Origin: Algibacter pacificus
GTDB lineage: Bacteria; Bacteroidota; Bacteroidia; Flavobacteriales; Flavobacteriaceae
Direction: 5' to 3'
DNA: 64,000 bases
Assembly: GCF_008033385.1 (NCBI RefSeq)
Contig: NZ_VOGY01000001.1
Span: forward strand, 620,001-684,000
Shown here: one piece after another, positions 7,585-19,300 of the stretch
Numbering within the stretch: the stretch's first letter is position 1
How the letters are laid out: each line of letters starts with the position of its first letter
Program-made: the position numbers and the translations under genes
Notes under the pieces: model-generated
What the model saw: the letters and a program-made list of their open reading frames with translations, nothing else
What the model was told of the DNA's origin: nothing
The model's database searches: none

Positions 7585-10368
7585 ATGATTTGCAAGTCAA
7601 TTTTTTATAGTATATCTACTTTGTTTATTTTTTTAGGGGCGCTATCTTGTAGCCCAAATAAGCTTTTAAAACCTATAGAATTAAGACTTTCTGAAGGTTT
7701 TGAAAATCCAATGGGATTTTATAATAGCAAGCCAACATTTTCATGGAAATTACCAGTGTCAGAAACTGTAAAATCACAGTCTGCCTATCAAATAGTGGTA
7801 GCCTCTTCAGAAGAATTGTTGCCAAACCAACCCGATATTTGGGATTCTAAAAAGCAAGAAAGTTCACAATCTACTTTTGTAAATTATCAGGGGCCTGAGT
7901 TACAGTCGCGTCAAAAAGTGTATTGGCAAGTTAAATATTGGAATCAAGATAATGAGCCTTCCGAATGGAGTGAAATCAATCACTTTGAATTGGGTTTATT
8001 AAAAAATTCAGACTGGAAAGCGCATTGGGTAGGGTTAGATACAGCAAAGGATAGCATTAAAGGCGTACGTAACTTTTTAATGCACAAACCTCAATATTTA
8101 AGAAAAGAGTTTGAATTAAATAATCAAGTTGAATCTGCAAGACTTTATATTACTGCCAAGGGTGTTTTCGATGTACATTTAAACGGACAGGATGTAAGCG
8201 ACGATGTGTTATCTCCAGGTTGGACGCCATATAGTCATCGTATAGAAACCTTAACATATAATGTTACTGATTTAATAGAATCTGAACAAAATGCCATAGC
8301 CATAGAATTGGCATCTGGTTGGCATTCCGGTAGAATTAGTAGAGGCAAAGCCTTATATGAAAATTTTGCATCGCCAAAAATTCTTTGTCAGTTAGAAGTT
8401 ACCTTTAAAGATGGTACAAAAAGTGTTATAGTTTCTGATGCATCTTGGAAAGGCACAACCAATGGCCCCATAAGATTGGCAGGACTATATGATGGCGAAG
8501 TGTATGATGCCAATCTAGAAATGCCAAAATGGAAAACAAACGCTTTTGATGATTCAAGTTGGAAATCTGTTGAAACCGAAAACATTGTTGATTCGGTAAA
8601 ACTAGAACCCAAACGTCATGAAACGGTAAAAACAACCGCTGTTTTAGAAGATGCAGAAATTGTTTCGGCTACAGAATCTTCAGTAGTTTTCGATATGAAA
8701 CAAAATATGGTTGGAGTACCAAAAGTACAGGTGCCCATGAAAAAAGGTGATACACTTAGCATTCGTTTTTCAGAAATGTTGTTGTCTGATGGTACGTTTT
8801 ATACTAAAAACTACCGTTCAGCAAAATCAACCGATTATTATATCGCAGCTCAAGATGGCATTATCGAATACATGCCAAAATTTACCTTCCATGGCTTTCA
8901 GTTTGTAGAAATATCAGGGTTTGATGCTTCGGCAAGTCCCAATTCAAATTGGATAAAAGGATTGGTGCAGCATTCCGATTTTGAAAAAAATGGAACATTT
9001 ACCTCTTCCCACGATAAATTAAACCAACTGCAAAGTAACATTACCTGGGGTTTACGTGATAACCTTTTGGATGTGCCTACCGATTGCCCGCAGCGAGATG
9101 AACGCTTAGGATGGACGGGAGATGCTCAAGTGATTTCGCCAACCGCCATGTTTAATTATGAAACCCATGCCTTTTGGACCGCTTGGTTGCAAAGTATGCG
9201 CGAAACACAAACGGAGCATAATAATGGTTTAGTGCCTTTTATTATTCCAGATGTGCTGCAAAATAAAAGCGCCAGTTCTGGTTGGGGTGATGCTTGTGTT
9301 ATTATTCCATGGGATATATATAATATCACGGGAGACAAAACCGTACTGGAAGCGAATTTTGAAATGGCTAAAAAATGGGTGGGTTATTACCAATCTAAAG
9401 CCAAAGATTATATTCCAAATATTCATTCTTTTGGAGATTGGTTACAGCCTTACCCCGATAAAAACGGAAAAAGGGGGAATAGAGGCGATACGCCAAGACT
9501 GTTTGTAAACACAGCGTATTTTGCCCATTCAGCTCATTTAGTGTCTAAAATAGCTGCTGTGCTTGGTAAGACTGAAGATGAAAAAAAATACAAAGATTTA
9601 TATAAAAACATTGCATCTGCTTTTGAAAACAAGTTTTTTGATGAAAACGGAAAGTTTAAAAATAAAAAGCAAACCCAAACCAGTTATTTGCTGGCTATAT
9701 ATTTTGATTTGTTAAAACCTGAAACCAAAGAAAAAGCACAAAAACATTTGCTTGAAGAAATAAAAAAAGCCGATAACCACTTAGGTACCGGTTTTTTAGG
9801 CACCCCTATATTACCAAAAGTTTTAGATGACATGGGAGAAATAGATTTGATGTATAAAATTCTTTTCAAAGAAACCTATCCGTCGTGGTTCTATTCAATA
9901 AACCAAGGCGCAACAACCATGTGGGAACGTTGGAACAGCTATAGTAGGGCAAAAGGGTACAACCCACAAAGTATGAACAGCCTAAACCACTATGCTTACG
10001 GAGCGGTTGGCCAGTGGATGTATGAGCGCATTGCTGGTTTAGCAGCATTAGAACCAGGGTATAAAAAATTAAGAATAGCTCCAAAACCAAATACCAATTT
10101 TTTAACTGAAGCATCGGCAAGTGTTCATACACCTTACGGAGAAGCATCATCCTCATGGAAAATTGAAAATGGCATATTTTATTTAGAAACAATTATTCCT
10201 CCAAACACCACAGCCGAAGTTATTATTCCTTATGGTAAAATCGATAATTTATCGGTTAATGGCAGTCCGTTTGAGGAAAGTGCAAACTTAAAAATAGAAA
10301 ATTCAGATACTGAATTAGTTAAAATAAAGGCTAATTCGGGTACTTATAAATTTCAACTAAACTTTTAA
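7585..10368 (+). CDS. GH78 alpha-L-rhamnosidase, lipoprotein (first of a tandem pair)
   Basis: The 927-residue protein has a lipoprotein signal (GALSC lipobox). The GH78 domain order is complete: an Ig-like N-terminal domain (about 30-150), the rhamnosidase N domain (about 155-330), a beta-sandwich, the (alpha/alpha)6 catalytic barrel (about 475-830) and a C-terminal beta-sandwich. The conserved acid motif CPQRDERLGWTGDAQ holds Glu506, and the base motif TTMWERWN holds Glu781. GH78 enzymes release alpha-L-rhamnose with inversion. It shares long stretches of identity with the next gene, 4 bases downstream, so the pair arose by tandem duplication. It opens the 30-kb plus-strand run. Confidence 0.95.
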   Translation: MICKSIFYSISTLFIFLGALSCSPNKLLKPIELRLSEGFENPMGFYNSKPTFSWKLPVSETVKSQSAYQIVVASSEELLPNQPDIWDSKKQESSQSTFVNYQGPELQSRQKVYWQVKYWNQDNEPSEWSEINHFELGLLKNSDWKAHWVGLDTAKDSIKGVRNFLMHKPQYLRKEFELNNQVESARLYITAKGVFDVHLNGQDVSDDVLSPGWTPYSHRIETLTYNVTDLIESEQNAIAIELASGWHSGRISRGKALYENFASPKILCQLEVTFKDGTKSVIVSDASWKGTTNGPIRLAGLYDGEVYDANLEMPKWKTNAFDDSSWKSVETENIVDSVKLEPKRHETVKTTAVLEDAEIVSATESSVVFDMKQNMVGVPKVQVPMKKGDTLSIRFSEMLLSDGTFYTKNYRSAKSTDYYIAAQDGIIEYMPKFTFHGFQFVEISGFDASASPNSNWIKGLVQHSDFEKNGTFTSSHDKLNQLQSNITWGLRDNLLDVPTDCPQRDERLGWTGDAQVISPTAMFNYETHAFWTAWLQSMRETQTEHNNGLVPFIIPDVLQNKSASSGWGDACVIIPWDIYNITGDKTVLEANFEMAKKWVGYYQSKAKDYIPNIHSFGDWLQPYPDKNGKRGNRGDTPRLFVNTAYFAHSAHLVSKIAAVLGKTEDEKKYKDLYKNIASAFENKFFDENGKFKNKKQTQTSYLLAIYFDLLKPETKEKAQKHLLEEIKKADNHLGTGFLGTPILPKVLDDMGEIDLMYKILFKETYPSWFYSINQGATTMWERWNSYSRAKGYNPQSMNSLNHYAYGAVGQWMYERIAGLAALEPGYKKLRIAPKPNTNFLTEASASVHTPYGEASSSWKIENGIFYLETIIPPNTTAEVIIPYGKIDNLSVNGSPFEESANLKIENSDTELVKIKANSGTYKFQLNF

Positions 10369-10372
10369 TTAA

Positions 10373-13156
10373 ATGTTTTACAAATTCAATTTTAAACAGG
10401 TTTTTCAAATCTTTATTTGCGTTGTGTTTTTCAGTTTAGCATCATCATCATGTACTGAAAAAGAAAATATACAACCAGCAGAAAGTTTAACTGTTTCCGA
10501 AGGTTTTAAAAACCCTATAGGCTTTTATAATGCTAACCCAACGTTTTCATGGAACCTACCAGTTTCAGAAAGTACTAGAAGTCAGTCTGCTTATCATATT
10601 GTAGTAGCTAGTAGCCCAGATTTATTGCCTAATAATGCCGATTTATGGGATTCTAAAAAACAAGAAACAGATCAATCAAATTGGGTTAAATACGATGGTA
10701 AAACCCTAAAATCCCGTCAAAAAGTATATTGGCAGGTTAAATATTGGAATCAAGATAACTATGCGTCCCAATGGAGTGAAATTAATCGTTTTGAGTTGGG
10801 GCTATTAAATAATTCCGATTGGAAAGCAAAATGGATAGGATTGCCAACTAAATTACAAGGGGTTTTAGGAAGCCAAAACACTATTATTCATAGACCACAA
10901 TATTTAAGAAAAGGTTTTGAATTATCAAGCGATGTCGTTTCAGCACGATTATATATAACAGCAAAAGGTGTTTTCGATGTTGCCATAAATGGCGAAAATG
11001 TAAGTGAAGATGTTATGCCTCCAGGTTGGACACCATACCAAAAACGAATAGAAACGATTACTTATAATGTTACCAACTTAATAGAATCTGGGCAAAACAC
11101 CATTGGTGTTGAAATTGCATCTGGATGGCACTCTAGTCGCTTGGGGTGGAGAAAAGATTTATGGAAGGATACTGATTCTCCTAAAATACTTTGTCAGCTA
11201 GAATTAACTATGCAAGATGGTAGCAAAGAAGTTATTCTTTCAGACCAAACATGGAAAGGAACAACCAATGGACCTATTCGTGTTTCCGAAATTTACGATG
11301 GCGAAATTTACGATGCCAATTTAGAAATGTCAAACTGGACTACTAATAATTTTGATGATAAACATTGGGGTTTTGTGGAAGTAGAAGACATAGATACAAA
11401 GGTGAAGTTAGAACCAAAAAAACATGCTAATGTAAGATCTAAAATAAAAATAGCATCAAAAGAAATCATAGAACAAAACGGAAATTTAATTTTCGATTTA
11501 CAGCAAAATATGGTAGGGGTTCCATTTGTAAAAGTACCTATGAAAAAAGGGGATACCCTAAAAATTAGATTTGCAGAAATGTTATCGCCCGATGGCTCAT
11601 TTTATACCAAAAACTATCGTTCGGCACAATCAACTGATTACTACATAGCAGCAAAAGATGGAGAAATTAGTTGGCAACCTAAATTTACATTTCATGGATT
11701 TAGGTACGTAGAGTTAAGTGGATTTGATATTTCAAAAGAACCATCAAAAAATTGGGTAACAGGTTTAGTACAATATTCAGATTTTGATGAAAATGGAACA
11801 TTTACATCCTCGCATCAAAAATTAAATCAGCTTCAAAGTAATATTGTTTGGGGTTTAAGGGGCAATTTTTTTGATATTCCAACGGATTGTCCACAGCGTG
11901 ATGAACGTATGGGATGGACAGGAGACGCACAAGTATTTGGACCAACCTCTATGTTTAATGCCGATGTTTATAAATTTTGGGTTAGTTGGTTGCAAAGTGT
12001 TAGAGAGTCTCAATATGATAATGGAGGAATTCCTTGGGTGGTTCCTGATGTTATATATAACAACAAAGTAAGTGCTGGTTGGGGTGATGTGTGTACCATT
12101 ATTCCTTGGAAAATTTACTTAAGGACTGGCGACAAAAAAGTGCTAGAAGAAAATTTTGAAATGATGAAGGCTTGGGTAGCTTATCATGAAAAAAATGCTA
12201 AAAATGGTATTTCTAAGATGGGCTTTTTTGCAGATTGGTTACAGCCTTATCCAGAAAATGGAGATAACAAAGGTGATACGTCTCACAGTTTAATAGGTAC
12301 AGCTTTTTTTGCCCATTCAGCTAAATTAACAGCTCAAACCGCAGCGGTTTTAGGGCAAACAGAAGCGCAAAATACATATGAAGCGCTATATAAAAAGGTG
12401 GCAAAAGCTTTTGAAAATGAATTTTTTGATGATAACGCAAAAGTAAAAGATATTACCGAAACACAAACCTCTTATTTATTAGCCTTGGCTTTTAATTTGT
12501 TGTCAGAAAAAAAACAAGAAAATGCAAAAAATAATTTGTTGCAAAAAATTAATGAAGCCGATAATCATTTAAGAACAGGCTTTTTAGGTACGCCATTACT
12601 ATCACAGGTTTTAGACGAAACAGGAGAAATAAATTTAATGTATAAACTTTTATTTAATGAAACCTATCCATCTTGGTTTTATTCCATAAATCAAGGTGCA
12701 ACCACCATTTGGGAGCGCTGGAATAGTTATAGTAAAATAGAGGGATTCAACCCTCAAAACATGAATAGTTTAAACCATTATGCGTATGGTGCTATTGGCG
12801 AGTGGATGTATGAGCGTATTGCTGGTATTGCTCCATTAGAACCCGGTTATAAAACGATTAGAATAGCACCAGTTCCAGGCGGACCATTAACTTCGGCTTC
12901 CGCATCGTTAAATACACCTTACGGTAAAGTAGCATCGTCATGGGACATAGAAAATAACGACTTTAAATTAGAAGTCGTTATTCCGCCAAATACCACAGCT
13001 AAAATTGTAATTCCTGCAAATACGCAAAAGGAATTATTAGTAAATGGATTGGCTTTTAAGGAGAATTCAAATCTAAAATTAATAGATACAAGTACCAATA
13101 CTTTTCAAGTTATGGCGCAACCAGGGACGTATCAATTTAGTTCAAAAATAAAATAA
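10373..13156 (+). CDS. GH78 alpha-L-rhamnosidase, lipoprotein (second of a tandem pair)
   Basis: It is also 927 residues long and has the same domain order as its upstream neighbour. The lipobox is SSSC. The acid motif CPQRDERMGWTGDAQ carries Glu511 and the base motif TTIWERWN carries Glu781, so it should be active. It differs from copy one in the N domain (LQGVLGSQNTIIH versus the shorter segment there) and around residues 545-580 of the catalytic domain, which could give different tolerance for sulfated or internal rhamnose. Only four bases separate the two genes, so they are co-transcribed and probably translationally linked. Confidence 0.95.
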   Translation: MFYKFNFKQVFQIFICVVFFSLASSSCTEKENIQPAESLTVSEGFKNPIGFYNANPTFSWNLPVSESTRSQSAYHIVVASSPDLLPNNADLWDSKKQETDQSNWVKYDGKTLKSRQKVYWQVKYWNQDNYASQWSEINRFELGLLNNSDWKAKWIGLPTKLQGVLGSQNTIIHRPQYLRKGFELSSDVVSARLYITAKGVFDVAINGENVSEDVMPPGWTPYQKRIETITYNVTNLIESGQNTIGVEIASGWHSSRLGWRKDLWKDTDSPKILCQLELTMQDGSKEVILSDQTWKGTTNGPIRVSEIYDGEIYDANLEMSNWTTNNFDDKHWGFVEVEDIDTKVKLEPKKHANVRSKIKIASKEIIEQNGNLIFDLQQNMVGVPFVKVPMKKGDTLKIRFAEMLSPDGSFYTKNYRSAQSTDYYIAAKDGEISWQPKFTFHGFRYVELSGFDISKEPSKNWVTGLVQYSDFDENGTFTSSHQKLNQLQSNIVWGLRGNFFDIPTDCPQRDERMGWTGDAQVFGPTSMFNADVYKFWVSWLQSVRESQYDNGGIPWVVPDVIYNNKVSAGWGDVCTIIPWKIYLRTGDKKVLEENFEMMKAWVAYHEKNAKNGISKMGFFADWLQPYPENGDNKGDTSHSLIGTAFFAHSAKLTAQTAAVLGQTEAQNTYEALYKKVAKAFENEFFDDNAKVKDITETQTSYLLALAFNLLSEKKQENAKNNLLQKINEADNHLRTGFLGTPLLSQVLDETGEINLMYKLLFNETYPSWFYSINQGATTIWERWNSYSKIEGFNPQNMNSLNHYAYGAIGEWMYERIAGIAPLEPGYKTIRIAPVPGGPLTSASASLNTPYGKVASSWDIENNDFKLEVVIPPNTTAKIVIPANTQKELLVNGLAFKENSNLKLIDTSTNTFQVMAQPGTYQFSSKIK

Positions 13157-13177
13157 CTCATCAATCATAAAAAAGAA

Positions 13178-14680
13178 ATGAAAATTAAACTATTATCAAG
13201 ATTATTACTTTTAACTTCACTAGCATTATGCAGTTGTAAAAAGCAAGTAAAATCAAATAATGAAACAGCTTCAGCAAAAAGCAAAACAAAGCAACCAAAC
13301 ATTGTTTATATTTTAACCGATCAATGGCGAGGTTCTGCACTGGGTTATGCCGGAAATCCAGATGTAAAAACACCCAATTTAGATGCCTTTGCCAAGGAGT
13401 CTGTAAACTTTACCAATGCCGTTTCGGTAACACCAGTTTGCACACCACATAGAGCCGCATTGTTTACAGGTAGGTTTCCTACAACAACGGGCATGTTTTT
13501 AAACGATTTGTATTTCCCTGCCGAAGAACTTACCATGGCAGAAATTTTTAAAGAAGCAGGTTATAACACCGCCTATTGGGGGAAATGGCATTTAGATGGA
13601 CACGGCAGAAGCACATATATTCCAAAAGAAAGACGCCAGGGATTCGATTTTTGGAAGGCCTTAGAGTGTTCGCATAATTACACCAAAATGCCGTATTACG
13701 ATAACGATAACCAAGACATGAAAATTTGGGGTGAGTATTCCCCTTTTGCCATTTCAAAAGATGCTAATAATTATTTAACAAAACATGCTAACGACCAAAA
13801 GCCATTTTTAGCAGTAATATCTATAGCAACACCGCATTACCCACATCATTCTGCTCCCAAAAAGTTCAAGGATATGTATCCACCAGAAACCTTAACATTA
13901 AATCCAAATGTAACTAAAGCCCAGGAAGCAAGAAGCCGTAAAGAATTACAAGGATATTACGCACATGCTACGGCCACAGACCAAGCTATTGGTTTGGTTT
14001 TTAATAAAATTAAAGAACTGGGCTTAGATAAAAATACCATAATTGTTTTTTCTGCAGATCATGGAGAAATGATGGGCGCACATGGTGTTAAAGCGTTCAC
14101 TAAGCAATTAGCTTGGGACGAGTCTATTAGAGTTCCCTTTTTAATTAGCTACCCTTCCATAGGAAATCACAAAGGAAGCACAGTAAACGCTCCAATTACA
14201 ACTCCCGATATTTTGCCATCCTTGTTAAGTTTGTCTCAAATAAATATTCCAAAAACTATCGAAGGCGAAGATTTGTCCCATTTAATTAAAAACCCAGATC
14301 CAAACGTAGATCGAGCAGCCTTGGTAATGAATGTTGCACCTTTTGGCGCTAATTATAACGATGCACCCTATCGTGCTATTAGAACCAAGCAATACACCTA
14401 TGCCATTACACCAGATGGTCCAAGCATGTTCTACGATAATATTAAAGATCCTTTTCAGCAAGACAATTTATTAGGTAAGCAAGAGCTAGCAAGCATTCAA
14501 CAAGATTTAGATACTAAGCTACATACCGAACTTAAAAAAATAAACGACCAAATAAGACCAAGAGATTACTATTTAAAAAAATGGAATTATAAATTAAGCA
14601 TGGATAGAAAAGCCATAGATTGGTGGAGTTTCGATAAAGGCGAAGGCCAAGTACAATCGCCCAAGCCAGTTATCAATTAG
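13178..14680 (+). CDS. S1-family sulfatase, lipoprotein, CTPHR active-site variant
   Basis: The 500-residue protein has a lipobox LALCSC and the alkaline-phosphatase-fold sulfatase N-terminus NIVYILTDQWRG (metal-binding TDQ). The cysteine that would become formylglycine is Cys88, in CTPHR; the usual motif is CxPSR, so the Ser is replaced by His while the Arg is kept. The FTGRFPTTTGM block and the second metal site in FSADHGEMMGAHG are present. It should remove sulfate esters from oligosaccharides in the periplasm or at the surface after maturation by a formylglycine-generating enzyme. It follows the GH78 pair by 21 bases; the next gene lies beyond a repeat element. Confidence 0.92.
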   Translation: MKIKLLSRLLLLTSLALCSCKKQVKSNNETASAKSKTKQPNIVYILTDQWRGSALGYAGNPDVKTPNLDAFAKESVNFTNAVSVTPVCTPHRAALFTGRFPTTTGMFLNDLYFPAEELTMAEIFKEAGYNTAYWGKWHLDGHGRSTYIPKERRQGFDFWKALECSHNYTKMPYYDNDNQDMKIWGEYSPFAISKDANNYLTKHANDQKPFLAVISIATPHYPHHSAPKKFKDMYPPETLTLNPNVTKAQEARSRKELQGYYAHATATDQAIGLVFNKIKELGLDKNTIIVFSADHGEMMGAHGVKAFTKQLAWDESIRVPFLISYPSIGNHKGSTVNAPITTPDILPSLLSLSQINIPKTIEGEDLSHLIKNPDPNVDRAALVMNVAPFGANYNDAPYRAIRTKQYTYAITPDGPSMFYDNIKDPFQQDNLLGKQELASIQQDLDTKLHTELKKINDQIRPRDYYLKKWNYKLSMDRKAIDWWSFDKGEGQVQSPKPVIN

Positions 14681-14688
14681 CCATAATT

Positions 14689-14772
14689 GGGGCGTTACCA
14701 CAAGGGTCGGGCTTTCACTAGTCGCTCCTCCTAGGGTCGGGAGCTCCAACAGGCCGTTCAATCCCTAACGCA
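14689..14772. repeat. REP-like palindromic intergenic repeat
   Basis: This stretch is clearly richer in GC than the surrounding DNA. Its ends are inverted (GGCGTTA at 14691-14697 and TAACGC at 14766-14771) and an inner stem is formed by GCTCC (14724-14728) and GGAGC (14740-14744). The frame GGGCGTTA...GGGTCGGGCT...ATCCCTAACGC resembles, from memory, a repeat found between genes in many flavobacterial genomes, but I cannot confirm copies elsewhere. It lies within the operon between two sulfatase genes, where it could fold in the mRNA. Confidence 0.6.
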
Positions 14773-14835
14773 AGGATAGTCCGCCAAATCATTTTTTAAC
14801 CCTAAAATAAAGTTGGTCAACAAACTAAAACCAAA

Positions 14836-16287
14836 ATGAAAAAAATAATCTTATTAATTTGTATTATTGGCTGTATATTAAAAGGTGCCGCACAAAACAA
14901 AACACCAAATGTACTTATCTTTTATGTCGACGATTTAAGAGCAGAATTAGGCTGCTATGGCAGCCCCACGGCAATAACCCCAAACATAGATAAATTAGCA
15001 ACCCAAGGTGTTAAGTTTAATAAGGCTTATGTACAACAAGCTATATGTGCACCATCAAGAATGAGTACCTTAACAGGTTTACGTCCGCAAACCTTAGGTA
15101 TTTATAGTATTTTTACACCACTTCGTAAAGTGCATAAAGAGCTAGTAACCATGCCACAACTTTTCAAAGAAAATGGTTATAAAACAGTAAGTATTGGTAA
15201 AGTATACCACCATAGTGTAGACGATAAAAGTAGTTGGACAACTCATTTTCCTAAAGAAAAAAACAGTTATGTAAAGCCAGAAAACATAGCACTTATGGAA
15301 CGCTTAAAAGCAGAAGGAGTAAAACCCTTAAAAGGCCCAGCTTTTGAAGATGCCAACGTAGAAGATGAAGCCTATAAAGACGGGCGAGCTGCTAAATATG
15401 CGATAGAAACACTTCATAAACTTAAAGAGGATAAGTTTTTAATGTTTGTAGGATTAAGTAAACCACACTTACCGTTTAACGCACCCAAAAAATATTGGGA
15501 TTTATATAATAAAGATAACTTTAAAATACCGTCTCGAGAAAAACCAGAAGGCATGTATAGGTTAGCACTAAGTAAGTGGGGCGAATTAAAAGGCTATCAT
15601 GGTATTCCCAAAAGCGGCGATTTAAACGACGATTTAACACGTACCTTAATACATGGTTACCATGCATCTGTAAGTTATATTGATGCTCAAGTAGGGAAAG
15701 TGATGCAAACGCTAGAGGAATTGGATTTACGCAAAAACACTATGGTTATTTTTATGAGCGACCATGGCTATAAAATTGGCGAATATGGCGCTTGGTGTAA
15801 ACACTCCAATGTAGAAATTGATGTAAGAGTCCCATTAATTGTTAGTAGAGAAACCAATTATAAGAAAAGAAAAGTTGGTAAAACATCAAATGCCTTAGTA
15901 GAAAACGTGGATATATTTCCAACGTTAGTTGATTTATGCGGATTAGAAGGACCAGAATCCGACGGTAAAAGTATCCTTCCTATTATTAATAAACCAAATA
16001 CTAAAGGAGATAAAGTGGCCACAAGTGTTTATGCTAGAGGCGATAAAATAATGGGAGTAACTGCAACGGACGGTGTTTGGAGGTATACCGAATGGAGAGA
16101 TTCTAAAACACAAGAAGTTTTAAGTGCAGAACTTTACGAGCATAAAAACAGTTTATTGTCTTTTGTTAATTTATCAGGGCAGGCTAAATACAGAAAAGTA
16201 GAAGATAAAATGAGACGCCTTTTAGAATCTGAAATCCCAAAAGATCAAGGTCCTTTTTTACAAAATGATCGTCCAACAAAAAAATAA
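14836..16287 (+). CDS. S1-family sulfatase, iduronate-2-sulfatase-like
   Basis: The 483-residue protein has a signal peptide ending GAAQ (about residue 20) and no lipobox cysteine after it, so it is probably soluble in the periplasm. [17 protein letters not shown] is the metal-binding start typical of iduronate-2-sulfatase-like enzymes. Cys71 lies in the canonical CAPSR motif, followed by [12 protein letters not shown]. The second metal site reads [13 protein letters not shown], and the substrate lysine region KHSNVE is present. This subfamily (probably S1_7) includes enzymes acting on sulfated rhamnose in ulvan oligomers; the exact subfamily is inferred. It is 13 bases before the GH2 gene. 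Confidence 0.92.
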   Translation: MKKIILLICIIGCILKGAAQNKTPNVLIFYVDDLRAELGCYGSPTAITPNIDKLATQGVKFNKAYVQQAICAPSRMSTLTGLRPQTLGIYSIFTPLRKVHKELVTMPQLFKENGYKTVSIGKVYHHSVDDKSSWTTHFPKEKNSYVKPENIALMERLKAEGVKPLKGPAFEDANVEDEAYKDGRAAKYAIETLHKLKEDKFLMFVGLSKPHLPFNAPKKYWDLYNKDNFKIPSREKPEGMYRLALSKWGELKGYHGIPKSGDLNDDLTRTLIHGYHASVSYIDAQVGKVMQTLEELDLRKNTMVIFMSDHGYKIGEYGAWCKHSNVEIDVRVPLIVSRETNYKKRKVGKTSNALVENVDIFPTLVDLCGLEGPESDGKSILPIINKPNTKGDKVATSVYARGDKIMGVTATDGVWRYTEWRDSKTQEVLSAELYEHKNSLLSFVNLSGQAKYRKVEDKMRRLLESEIPKDQGPFLQNDRPTKK

Positions 16288-16300
16288 ATATTAGAATAAA

Positions 16301-19300
16301 ATGGAGCAACAATTTTATTATATTAAGAATAAGCATGTCCTTGTTGGCATTTTAATGCTAATTACACTACAGCTTTTTTCACAACGCATAGAAACCAATT
16401 TCAATAATAATTGGAATTTTATTTTAGAAGATAATGCTACTTTTTCTCAAGAAAATTTAGATACAGCTTCTTGGCAAAACTTAAACGTACCTCACGATTG
16501 GTCTTTTGAAAAAGGCGTTCGTAAAGGTGGCGATCAAGGTCAAGGTGGTGGGTATCACGATGGTGGTATTGGTTGGTATCGTAAGGAATTTAATATAAAA
16601 AAAGAAAGTCTTTCAAATATAACATACATCAATTTTGATGGTGTGTATATGAATAGTGAAGTTTGGATAAATGGCAATCATTTAGGCAAAAGACCTTATG
16701 GATACATCAGTTTTCGATACGATATTTCAAAGTATTTAAAAGAAGGAAAAAACACCATTGCAGTTAGAGTTGATAATAGTTTAGAACCATCTGCACGTTG
16801 GTATCATCCATGTGGCATTTATGCGCAAGTAAAATTGATTGAAGTAAATCCAACGCATTTTAAACCCAATTCTATTTTTATAAAAACACCTTCAATTTCA
16901 GAAGAAAACGCAACAGTAACTATTGATGCTCAAGTTAATAATTTTAAAAAAGGATTGGAATACGAAATAAAAATAGTTTCACCTTTAGGTAAACAGCTAA
17001 GTAAAACCAGCGAAAAACTTAAAAACAATTCTCCAGTTGTTCAATTAGAAGTTGAAAATCCAAAATTATGGAGTCCAGAAACACCAAATGTCTACAAAGT
17101 AGTTACTCAAATTTTGGATGGTAAAAAGGTTATTGACGAAATTGAAACGACTTTCGGATTTAAAACGGTAAAGTGGGAGACTAAAACTGGTTTTTGGTTA
17201 AATGGCAAAAACGTAAAATTAAAAGGTGTTTGTGAGCATTGGGAAGGTGGTCCTGTGGGAGGCGCATGGACAAAGCCCATGTTACGTTGGAAATTACAGA
17301 GTTTAAAAGATATGGGCATCAATGCCATCCGTCCGTCACACAACCCAACACCGCCTATGTTTTATGATATCTGTGATGAAATCGGGTTATTGGTTATGGA
17401 TGAAATTTTTGATGGTTGGCACAAAAAAGCACCTCAAGATTACGGAAAACAAGCCTTTGATGCATGGTGGCAACGCGATGTAAAAGAATGGATTACAAGA
17501 GATAGAAACCACCCAAGTATTTTTGTGTGGAGTTTGGGGAATGAAACCCATAGTGATGTTGCCCCAGAATTGGTAAAATTCGGAAAAAGTTTAGACCCAA
17601 CGCGCTTGTTTACTTCGGGTGCCGGTAATCCAGAAGACATGGATATTTTGGGTGTTAATGGAGGTTCAGAAACAAAGTCATTTATTGAAGGTAATTCGTT
17701 TGATAAACCTTTTATTTCTACCGAAGCACCGCATACATGGCAAACTCGTGGTTATTACAGAACCCAAACTTGGTGGCGAGATAATGAATTACCTGGTACT
17801 TATGAATTACCAAATTTAACCGAAAAAGAGATTTTCTTTTACGAAGGCATCAATCCTAAAAACTGGAGAAACAGAAAACAAAGTTTCAATTCTTCCTATG
17901 ATAATGCTACCGTAAGGGTTTCGGCAAGAAAATATTGGGAAGTCATGCGAGACAATCCATGGCATAGTGGACATTTTCGTTGGACAGGTTTCGATTATTA
18001 TGGAGAAGCAGGTTTAGTACACGGCGGTCTACCTTTCAATTTATTTATGGGTGGCGCTTTAGATGTTGCTGGATTTAAAAAAGATTTATTTTATTTCTAC
18101 CAAAGCCAATGGACCAAAGAACCAATGATTCATATGTTACCACATTGGACGCATCCAAGAATGAAAAAAGGTACTGTAATTCCGGTTTGGGTATATTCAA
18201 ATGCAGATGAAGTGGAGTTATTTTTAAACGGAAAATCTTTAGGAAAAGACAAACCAGGAACCGTTTGGAACGAAATGCAATGCGAATGGATGGTGCCTTA
18301 TGAAGAAGGAACTATTGAAGCCGTTGCTTATAAAGAGGGAAAGGAAGTAAAACGCACCTCTTTTTCAACCAGCAAGCAACCTTCAAAATTAAAAACAAGT
18401 ATTCAAAAGTTAGATGCTGAAGATAGTTTTACCACAAGTTATATTATTACTTCAGAAGGATTAGATGAAGAAAACAACCTATATCCTTATGCAGAAAATA
18501 AAGTCTATTATAATATTCTAGGGGATGTTAAAAAGATTTCTATGGAAAACGGAAACCCAATTGATCCAACAAGTAGAACAAAATCGAACTTTAGAGCCTT
18601 GTTTTTTGGGAAAACAAGATTGTTTTTACGGGAACTACCCAAAGCTAAAAAAGCATCTATTATTACTGGTGCTATTTTAGGAGATAAAGCCCTATATACA
18701 TCAAATAAAATTACTATTGATGTGCAACAAATTGAAGTTTTAGGGAAATCTAATGTTGAGAATTTTGATATATTTTACACCACAAATGGCGATAACCCTG
18801 CAACAAACGGCATAGTTTATAAAGGAGCTTTCGAAATTTCAGATAATACAACCGTAAAAGCCTTTGTAAAACAAAATGGTAAAGTCGTTTTAAAAATGGA
18901 GGAAAAATTTGGTAAAAACGAAGGATTGTTTTGGGGTGATGAGCACTCTAAAGATATGTGGATTGGAAGAGGTGTTAATATTTCTGCTGAAGAAGGTATT
19001 TTAGAAGGAGAAGCAAAAGTAAGTAAAGATGCACATCGTTTTAAAGGAAGTGGGTTTGTTCGATTTGATGGTAAAGAAGGTGCAATTACATTTTACCAAG
19101 AAAACGATGGGGAAGAGGGCGATTATAGTATGCGTTTTCGATATATGCACAATAATGAGGGCGAATTACATCCAATGAAATTATATTTAAATGATGAGTT
19201 TATTAGAACTTTAGAATTCAAATCAACTGGAGGTTGGGAAAAAGAATGGAAGTTTGTTCCGGCTATTTTAAGACTGAAAGCAGGAGCAAATAATATAAGA

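Noticed and set aside
9866-10192. 108-codon minus-strand frame within the first GH78 gene
   Set aside because: Antisense shadow of a strongly conserved catalytic region; rich in Leu/Cys as typical of such shadows.
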